Under the pieces are notes generated by a model. It worked only from the letters and a program-made list of their open reading frames with translations. It was not told the DNA's origin and ran no database searches. Positions 56,640 to 64,000 of a DNA stretch of 64,000 bases are shown one piece after another; positions within the stretch are counted from its first letter, which is position 1, and every line of letters starts with the position of its first letter. The DNA is taken from the NCBI GenBank assembly GCA_963693315.1, contig OY856188.1, positions 150,066,224-150,130,223 of the forward strand, read 5' to 3'. Source of the stretch: Diogma glabrata (taxonomy: Eukaryota; Arthropoda; Insecta; Diptera; Cylindrotomidae). The position numbers and the translations under genes are program-made.

Positions 56640-56949
56640 ATATATTTTTTTTCTCTAATAATTTAAATAAAGGCTAAGTTTATATAATTGTTAGGTTATA
56701 AGTCGTCAAAACTCATTTTTTCTATGTTAACGTCTCCAACGAACACTGGATTCTTTTTTGAATTAACGGAGATTTATAAATGAACAATTTGGGTGGTGGT
56801 GATCAGACTTTTTGCTATAATTGAAAAACTTTGCGAAATCAATGAAGACTCACTGAAGTAAAAAGACCAAGGAAATCTAATAGAATTTATGATGCAACAC
56901 AGATAAACGTATTTGAAGAACCTTTAGCGTGTGGGAGAATTCAATAGCT
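56640..56949. other. Unassigned stretch 5' of the RTE element
   Basis: No gene or repeat recognised. Confidence 0.3.
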
Positions 56950-57490
56950 AATGAAAATGTCACCTGTTAAATTGTGGGAAATGTTTCGAGCATCAACAAT
57001 AATAGACGAAGGAACACAATATCATAAACGTAAACAATACAACCGATTGATCAAAAGCTTGGTGAAAACATTTAGGCGAATTATACAAAACATCCAATAT
57101 TCAAACCTAATTAATACAACCGATTGGATAAAAGCTGGGTGAAACAACATTTAGGCGAATTAATCTATATGATAAAAATATATTCAACATGCAGTTGAAC
57201 GGTCACACCACGGAGGAGAAATAATTGTAAAAAAAAATCTTAATTGGGGAAATTGTGAAAACCTGTTTGATGAACAAAATGCTATATAAACAGAAATTTA
57301 TCGTACTTCGGTCTATTCTGTTTGGATCAGCTATTCTATATGGATCTACTATTCAATTTGGATCTTCTACTCTATTCTATTCTACTTCGATCTTGGGTGG
57401 AGTTTTTCAAGAGGCAAAGGCGACGTTAAATTTGAGCAGAGGAAGAAGATGGAAGATAATCCCAGGACGTTAACAAAGGAATAAAATTTG
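56950..57490 (+). repeat. LTR-like promoter region with tandem duplication (candidate)
   Basis: Two tandem copies of a block with AATACAACCGATTG, AAAAGCT.GGTGAAA and CATTTAGGCGAATTA (57034-57107 and 57111-57165). These are followed by GCTATATAAACAG (57283), then a pyrimidine-rich repeat of TCTATTCTGTTTGGATC variants (57312-57395), and AATAAA at 57480. Enhancer duplication, TATA and polyadenylation signal in this order recall an LTR, but TG/CA ends and a partner copy are not evident. Confidence 0.35.
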
Positions 57491-57999
57491 GGTATAACTA
57501 ATTTTCTACATATTTATTTATTTTGTGTAATAGATTTTTTGTTGTTTAAATTATTAAAATTAGTGTTAAGTTAAATTTTGAGTAAAATTTTATTTATTTA
57601 TTTAATTATTATCTTTGTGCATTTAATTATTTGGATCTAAGATTATTAATGATATTTATTAAGGTAGACATTTTTTTTCCTTTGAGTTTCATAGTTATTT
57701 ACAATAAAAACAAATTTATTAAATTATTATTGTTGTTAGGTCAAAATTTAGATTCAGTGTAAAAAAATTTAAACTGTAATTAAAAAAAAAATCAAATATA
57801 AAAGTTCAAGTGAATAAATTAAACGTAATGTTATAATAGAAATGTATCGTGTATTTTGGGTTTAATTTGTGTTTATGTTCTGTATTGTTTATATAGTGTC
57901 GTTAAGTGGAAACAATTTTTTTTGAGAAACAAAACTTATAATATTACCAGCAGCATTAAACAAAGGCCTGATCCCCAAAAATTTTAAGCGTGGCGGCAA
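57491..57999. other. AT-rich stretch without supported gene
   Basis: Nothing recognised. Confidence 0.4.
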
Positions 58000-58140
58000 A
58001 GGTTCGTTACAGCATCTATCAACACCTTAGAAAGCATGTTGTTTTGGGACCTTGTTCTTAAAGGTTTTTCATGTGTTGTTGTGACTCACCTTGTGATTTC
58101 TACTTCCAAACACATTTTATTTAGAAAAATAGTGTATCAT
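58000..58140 (+). repeat. LINE 3'-tail copy
   Basis: ATCAACACCTTAGAAAGCAT, GTTGTTTTGGGACCTTG and ATGTGTTGTTGTGACTCACC match the tail at 26730, 40000, 53011 and 60060. No further RT sequence upstream. Confidence 0.7.
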
Positions 58141-58145
58141 CAAAG

Positions 58146-59750
58146 AATATTCCATAGCTTAGAGTAAGGGATGGTATCGTTGATTGAAAATACTTCATCC
58201 ACCACCACCCCTAAGATATCACTTTAGCTAATGAGATTGCATTGCTTTTGACAGTGGTATACGATATCTCAAGTTAACTCATATGCCAATAGCAGGGACT
58301 AAAGTACGCATGGTTGTGACACCCATAGATCAACAAGTTTAAATTTTACAAATCTTCCTGCGGAAAGCTAAGCAAATTCATTGGTATTAATGAGCATTGT
58401 TGCCGTTTGCAAATCACTATCGGCTAAGTGCCACCATTTTTAATTATTTTATTTATCATGATGGCCATCCATGTTTAATCATACATAAGCTATGCTTCTT
58501 TGAATAGAATTTATGCAATTTCCGTCTTGTAATTGTGAGCTTTAAATCGATAAAATCAATGTTATCAAGTATCAAGTTACAAGTATTAAGTCTTCAATTA
58601 GTTTTAGAAACATGTATTATACACAATTCTAAATTGACAACATATTTGGTGAAGATGATAAAATTTGTAACATCATGTTAAATTCCAACACATATAATTT
58701 TGATATACAAATGTAATTGTTTCAGGTTATACTATCTTTTTTACGTTATTTTTAATTTCATAAAAATTATGTTCAACAAAAAAAACATTGATAAAAGCAA
58801 ACTACAGTTTAAAACGATAGTTAAATAAAAAGCAAATTAAGTGTACACAACAACTTCCGAAATTTTCATGATGATTACTGTATTAATGCATAAAGGACAT
58901 ACTTTCAATTTCATATATAATCAATATTTATTTAGCATGATGACTCGAATGCAAATTACAGAAGACAGTAGCAATATAACTTTAAAAAACTGCGTTATAG
59001 ATCAATTTTTTAAAATTCGTATAAAGAAATTTTTATTATTTTTATGAATTCATGAATAAAAAAAATAATTTTAATGGTATTTAATAAAAGTTAAAAAACA
59101 AACAATAAAAAAATATTTACCACACCAGGAATTGAACTCACTACCTGAAGAACATCAGTCGAGCACGATATCCACAACGCAATTTGAAACGTTAAGAAAT
59201 GATAGATAGATTTAATTTAAAAAATATATAGATAGATAGAAATGATTTAAAAAATATATTTTTGTTCTTAAAAAATGCATATAAAACTTGATGACGCGAA
59301 TATACAAAATTTCATAACGCGACTAAAGAAGTTTTTACTCCAAAAAATAATATCACAAGTATACATATATTGATAAATATGTTATGTATGAACAATTCGC
59401 AGAAAAACTATACTTGCAGAAAACTTAAAACTCAACAACTTGTAGAAAAACTAAATCACGAATTTTTTAAAAGCGTTATAGATAAGAGTATTCCAAATGT
59501 CATCATATCATTAACGCATGGAGGGATCAGTTTTTATTTTGAATTTTTTTCATTTTTGATCTACGGGTGTGACAACCCCGCGTAATCCAGTCCCTGCTAT
59601 GGACATACGAGTAAACGTGAGATATCATATACCACTGGCAATAGCAGTGAGATGTCGCTAGCCAAGGTGACATCTTAGGGGTGGTGGCGGATGAACTGTA
59701 TTCAGTCAACGGTAGCACCCCAAATTTTGGCTGTGGAATATTCCTTGATG
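58146..59750. mobile_element. Long-TIR element, arms about 190 bp
   Basis: 58146-58337 matches the complement of about 59563-59750: shared blocks CATCAA.GAATATTCCA, TTCATCC.CCACCACCCCTA, AGATAT/AGATGT, CAGTGGTAT, GATATCTCA, ATAGCAGGGACT and GTTGTGACACCCATAGATCA (complement). The arms are perhaps 75% identical. The interior has no transposase but holds a tRNA-like segment (59105-59172). Superfamily not determined. Confidence 0.75.
59105..59172 (-). repeat. tRNA-like segment (SINE head or tRNA pseudogene)
   Basis: The minus strand reads TTGTGGATATCGTGCTCGAC (A-box-like plus anticodon stem), then GAGTTCAATTCC (B box) and a closing GGTGTGG. A functional acceptor stem is not evident. Confidence 0.5.
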
Positions 59751-60044
59751 GTGAGACGCTATTGCTTCCTCGAGGAAACGAACCTTCGTATAACTATGTG
59801 TGGGCTCTAGTAATCAAGAAAGACGGTGCGTCACAGGATTAAGGAATATGCCACCGGCTGGATTATTGGCAACTACATTTTCGTTTTGTTTCAGCAAATT
59901 TTTGTAAAAAATTTGCTATTTACTTTTTGTTTTACTTTTATTTTCTCTATTCTATCATGAAATATTGGCCTATGTCATATTTTGTCAGTGATAGGATTTA
60001 TTGTTTAGTTATCCATTCTTTAACAAAAAATATAAAAAAACAAA

Positions 60045-60176
60045 ACAAGAAAGATTTACGTCCATCAACACCTTTGAACGTATGTTGTTGTGGGACCTTG
60101 GTCTTCAAAGGTTTTTATGTGTTGTTGTGACACATATTGTAATTCCTACTACACAACACATTTTATTATTATATAT
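60045..60176 (+). repeat. LINE 3'-tail copy
   Basis: In frame it reads FERMLLWDLGLQRFLCVVVT followed by HIVIPTTQHILL, the probable C-terminus of the Jockey-type ORF2 whose tails recur at 26730, 40000, 53011 and 58010. It ends just before the mariner at 60187. Confidence 0.75.
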
Positions 60177-60186
60177 TTATTATATA

Positions 60187-61244
60187 TGATTGTTCGGAAA
60201 GTAGGATCGTTTTTTTAAATGAAAGAGGATTTTCTTTTTGCGATTAAATATTTTATTGAATTATATATTGCCCACTCTGATCCAATACATTTTGCTATCT
60301 TTCTGGTTGTCTAATGATTCTTGCTCAAAAAACTTCTGATCTTTACGATCAAAATACTGATCTAGGTGGTTTTTGATCTCATCTCACGTCCAAAAATTTT
60401 GTAAAGACCGAAATAAATAATAATCAGAAAGAGCCAAATGTGGCCAGGGTGTGGCAGTATGTTAAAGATGCAAAAGATTTTGACGAGTTAACAAACTTGT
60501 ATGAGGTCCCGCATTGTCTTGTTGGAACACAACACTTTTTCTATTGATTAATTCTGACCTTTTCTGTTTAAGTAAATGATTCAATTTGTCTAGTTGATGA
60601 CAGAACACTTCAGAATTAATCGTGGTATTCTTTGGTAGAAGCTAAAAAACGATGATTCCTTTGAAATCCCACCAAACAGATAGATTTCATCTTTTTTTGA
60701 TGAATATCAGCTTTCGAGGTGATTTGAGCAGGTTTATTTATTTTACTCTATGATCTCTTGCGTTTAACGATGACACAATAGGTCTAGCTTTGAGATTAAA
60801 CCTAGACGTTTCAAATGATCATGAACGGTCGAATTTGAAAAATTTAATCCCTCGGCGGTTGGCATCAATTAATGCTTTTATTGTGTCTATATCTACTTTG
60901 CTTGGCCTTCCAGAACGTGGTGCATCTTCAACATTAAAACTGCTGGATCGAAATTTAGTAAAACATTTTTGACATTGGCGTTCAATACATCTTCTCCATA
61001 GTCCATACACATCGAATAATTTTTATTTTTGCTTAAACAGCAATTTTACCTTTTCGATAATAATAAAATATGTCAAAAATCTTGCTTTTCATTTTCCATA
61101 TTTGAATTAAACTCTTTTACAAGTAAGCCTTGATATATAGCTGTCAAAATATTTAATGATTATGTGACATGAGTGTGAAATTTCCTGTGAAAAATACCAT
61201 TAAGTCCTCTGTCGGAAAAAACTAACTTACTTTTCGAACAACCT
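60187..61244 (-). mobile_element. mariner element, degraded
   Basis: Imperfect terminal inverted repeats (TGATTGTTCGGAAAGTAGG on the left, complement of the right end AGGTTGTTCGAAAAGTAAG) are flanked by TA (60185-60186, 61245-61246). At 1058 bp it is about 250 bp shorter than intact mariners, so it is internally deleted. It encodes the transposase remnant listed separately. Confidence 0.88.
60235..61010 (-). pseudogene. mariner transposase remnant
   Basis: The minus-strand frame at 61010-60819 gives CFTKFRSSSFNVEDAPRSGR then PSKVDIDTIKALIDANRRG, the end of the HTH DNA-binding domain and linker of mariner transposases. Further along, in changing frames: STVHDHLKRLGLISKL (about 60836-60790), HQKKMKSICLVGFQ (about 60700, where the family has the first catalytic Asp in WWD), VFQQDNAGPHTSLLTRQNL (about 60525-60470, second Asp block, D-N-A-x-P-H) and HLALSDYYLFRSLQNF (about 60440-60390, third Asp block 'LAPSDYHLF'). 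The N-terminal about 50 residues and several internal codons are lost, with numerous stops. Inactive. Confidence 0.85.
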
Positions 61245-61358
61245 TATAAAATGCAATATTTAAAAATATACTTTTTACTGTTTATTTTTAATTTTGTTTT
61301 ATTAATAATAATATAAACTTCCTTATAGTAACAATTTTATTTTATTTTTTATTTTATA

Positions 61359-61389
61359 GAATATCGATTTCGACTTACGTCATCCTCAG
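61359..61389 (-). ncRNA. Hammerhead-ribozyme-like core 4
   Basis: Minus strand: CTGAGGA, T, stem II GAC/GTC with GTAA loop, GAAA, then self-complementary ATCGAT. It lies 53 bp downstream of the stop codon of the Penelope-like C-terminal fragment (61442-61627), the position expected for the hammerhead in a Penelope-like terminal repeat. Confidence 0.6.
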
Positions 61390-61441
61390 TTCTTAAATTA
61401 TTATTACAATTTTTGCTTAAACTATTACTTACATACTAGTT

Positions 61442-61627
61442 TCAACTGCTGTTTTTTATTATTATGTCATATATTTGGTTAGTTTTAGTGTTGATTTTAT
61501 CATTTAAAATGTTGTTATTGTTTTTATGTTTATATATTTCTATTTCTTCCAATCTATCTAGATGTTGTCCTTTTCTTTTTTTATGTAATATGGTTAAATT
61601 TGTGTTGATATTGGTGTATTTGTGACC
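61442..61627 (-). pseudogene. Penelope-like ORF C-terminus
   Basis: 61 codons plus TGA: GHKYTNINTNLTILHKKRKG then QHLDRLEEIEIYKHKNNN and ILNDKINTKTNQIYDIII. The pattern '..GH.Y..I...L.ILH...KG..L..LEE.EIYKH.....LND......IFD' is the region following the GIY-YIG endonuclease at the end of many arthropod Penelope-like ORFs. The frame is intact up to 61627, where the second RTE copy begins, so the upstream RT and endonuclease would lie beyond that insertion, outside the window, or are lost. Confidence 0.6.
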
Positions 61628-64000
61628 TTAATATCCAGAACGGACCCATTCACGACAATTTGGGTTGGGCCTAAGGTTAACACCCTAACCCCGGAAAAAA
61701 TCTAATATGTTAAATTTGGTTATCAGAAAGAGAAAAACAGACCCGGATCCAACAACAGAATTTTACCTGGACGTGAAAAAGGACCAGACTACCGAATCGG
61801 AACGTGGAACGTGCGCAGCCTGAGCGCTCCTGATGCTCTTATAAGTCTAGAAACAGAGGCTGAGAGGTATAGGATGGATATTATTGCTCTACAGCCTTAC
61901 AGCCGATAATCGGAAAACAAGATTTGGATAGTCACTCTCTATACTGTAGTGGTCATCGTTCTCGAAGAGAATTTGGAACTGGCTTTCTTGTTGGTGCACG
62001 CATTCAAGAAGCCGTGATGAAATTCATCCCGGTCAGTGAGAGGATTTGCTACCTACGTGTACGCGGTACATATAACAATATTTCTCTTATTGCCGTGCAT
62101 GCACCAACTGAAGCTAAGACCGTCGACGAGAAGGATAATTTCTACATAGCACTGGAAGAGGTTATGAAACAAACACCAACACGCGACTTCATTATGGTTC
62201 TTGGTGACTTTAATGGACAGGTTGGAAGAGATATCTCTTATGGAAATGTGGTGGGTCCCAACAGCTTGCATTTGAATTCGAATGATAATGGTGAGAGAAT
62301 GGCTGAGTTTGCATTATCAAATAATTTGAGAATTGCCAGTACGTTCTTTCCACATCGATTCATTCATTCATCGATTCATAAGCAGACTTGGGTCTCACCG
62401 AATGGAAATACTCGAAATCAAATTGATCACGTTCTAGTAACAACACGTTTCTTTTCGAGCGTTCTGAATGTGCGATCCTTTAGAGGTGCATACATTGGAA
62501 GTGACCACTTCCTTGTATGTGCAACGATAAGGTTCCACTTCCCAAATCCAAATCCAGGCATTCCAAAATTCAATCAACGGAAACGTTTTAACATCTCATC
62601 ATTAAAGAATGCTGAAACAGAAGAGAGATATCAAATCCATATTGCCGAAACATTGGAGAAATCAGAAACCATTAATGGAGACGTCGATAAGTCATGGTAT
62701 TTGCTCAGAGATGCTGTTTTAAGCGCTGCTGAGGGAATACTTGGACGACCACAGAACCACTCCCAGAAGCCATGGATGGATCAAGCATGCCTTGATGCTA
62801 TTCAATACAAAAGAGATTGCTATCGGAAGTGTCTACAAGGACGCAACACCAGGTCCACGAAGGAGAACTATAAACTGGCAAGACAAGCCGTTACTTAGCT
62901 ATGTAGACGAACGAAGAGAGAATGGTGGAAGAGACAGTGTGAGGAGATTGAAAGCTTCAATAAGGAACATCAATCGCGTAACTTCTTTCAACAGGTTAAA
63001 ACCTTAAAGAAGGGCCCTCAAACTAGATCGACTGCTATTCAAAACGAAGATGGGGAGCTACAAGTAGACCTTAAAAATATTTTAGATACTTGGGCCGCTT
63101 ATTTTGAGAATCTTCTCAACTTAAGTGACCAGCAACAAGTCGGGCGACGAGCAAAGCTTATTCGTGCGTCAAAGGTACATGTAGACGAACCAACCAAAGA
63201 GGAATTCGAAGCGGCGCTGTCTAAATTAAAACGCAATAAAGCACCTGGTATCGACGATATAACATCCGAAATGATTGTACATGGTGGCGAAACTCTATCC
63301 TTAAGATTGTTTGAACTTGTTCAAATGATCTGGAGGACTGAAACCATGCCACAGGACTGGAACACAGCTATGCTGATACCAATCCATAAAAAAGGTAATC
63401 GCCTACAATGTGCAAACTACAGAGGAATCGCTCTCCTTTGCACAGCATATAAAATCTTTTCTTACATTTTGCTATCCAAAATCAATCCTTTTGCTGAACA
63501 ACTGTTTGGAGAATATCAGTGTGGCTTCCGGTGGGGCCGAGGTACCACCGATGCACTTTTCTCGATAAGGATGATTTTGGAAAAGTGTCGAGAGTTCAAC
63601 ATACCTGTGCACCAACTTTTCATTGATTTCAGGCAGGCCTACGACTCTCTCGAACGAGAGACTCTATGGTCTGCTCTGGTGTCAATGGGAATTCCTGGTA
63701 AACTGGTATCACTATGCAAAATGACAGTACAGAACTCTCAATGCTGTGTACGAGTAGAGAACGAAATATCAAAGTTTTTTAGAGTCGACTCCGGTTTAAG
63801 ACAAGGTGATGCTATCTCTCCTATACTTTTTAATTTAGCCTTGGAATATGTGTGCCGTCAAAAGAAACTACCGACTAATAACAATATCTTGTCAATAAAC
63901 TCAGTACAGATGATTGCTTACGCTGATGATGTTGTCATCCTCGGCCGAAGTGAAGCTGTTATGAGTGAGACTTTCAAGTCGCTTGAGAGTGGTGCTAAAA
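61622..64000 (+). pseudogene. RTE copy 2, 5'-truncated start, broken, runs off the window
   Basis: Very similar (I estimate 96-98% at DNA level) to the ORF of the element at 53253-56605 but on the plus strand. Breaks compared with that copy: a TAA near 61704; a net 4-base deletion in the LQEIR block near 61890-61902 that also removes the catalytic Glu; a 12-base insertion near 62362; a TAG replacing Lys 424 at 62896-62898; and an Arg-to-Trp change near 63530. RT motifs FIDFRQAYDSL (63620) and AYADDVVIL (63917) are intact. The frame is otherwise open to 64000, where the window ends. Homology starts at about 61622, where GTGACC is shared with the abutting Penelope-like sequence. Confidence 0.92.

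Overview
This window is AT-rich eukaryotic nuclear DNA, very probably from an arthropod and most likely an insect. The evidence is the set of elements it carries: Jockey and RTE non-LTR retrotransposons with insect-type motifs, Penelope-like fragments, mariner, Tigger/pogo and hAT remnants, MITEs, and a GGGTTCCG-type repeat resembling ones I recall from insect genomes. I see no prokaryotic gene organisation, rRNA, functional tRNA or CRISPR array. Order and species cannot be fixed from the sequence alone.

The only host-gene evidence is at the left end on the minus strand: an open 218-nt exon with splice signals (778-995) and a possible 38-nt upstream exon (2843-2880) in compatible phase. The rest looks like intron or intergenic DNA filled with nested mobile elements.

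Layout. 1-3 kb: host exons, a hAT MITE with 8-bp target duplication, and a 265-bp foldback hairpin touching a splice donor. 3.4-12 kb: a tandem-repeat family, hAT and Tigger transposase remnants, a Penelope-like RT scrap beside a hammerhead-like core, and a duplicated repeat ending in an inverted repeat. 12.4-18.1 kb: two inverted copies of a TA-target nonautonomous element, one sitting inside a large inverted repeat whose other arm preserves the empty site. 18.4-24.9 kb: a three-unit tandem array interrupted by a LINE 3' end, then a dead LINE. 25-34 kb: a LINE tail, then an inverted pair (about 1.3 kb per arm) of a repeat family with internal arrays of about 290 bp, enclosing a twin-primed Jockey ORF1 fragment.

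34.6-38.9 kb holds a full-length Jockey element with 13-bp target duplications and one frameshift. 39.4-41.4 kb holds two opposed hammerhead-like cores and a solo LTR. 43.8-45.6 kb holds a second, decayed Jockey-type LINE. 46.9-51.1 kb is a hAT element carrying several nested insertions. 53.3-56.4 kb holds an RTE element with a fully open 1028-codon frame. 58-61.6 kb holds a long-TIR element, a mariner and a Penelope-like 3' end with a hammerhead-like core. From 61.6 kb to the right edge runs a second, broken RTE copy nearly identical to the first.

No pathway of cooperating host genes is present; the biology here is transposon biology. The most distinctive signal is four hammerhead-like cores (CUGANGA, a short stem II, GAAA, then a self-complementary hexamer), two of them associated with Penelope-like coding remnants.
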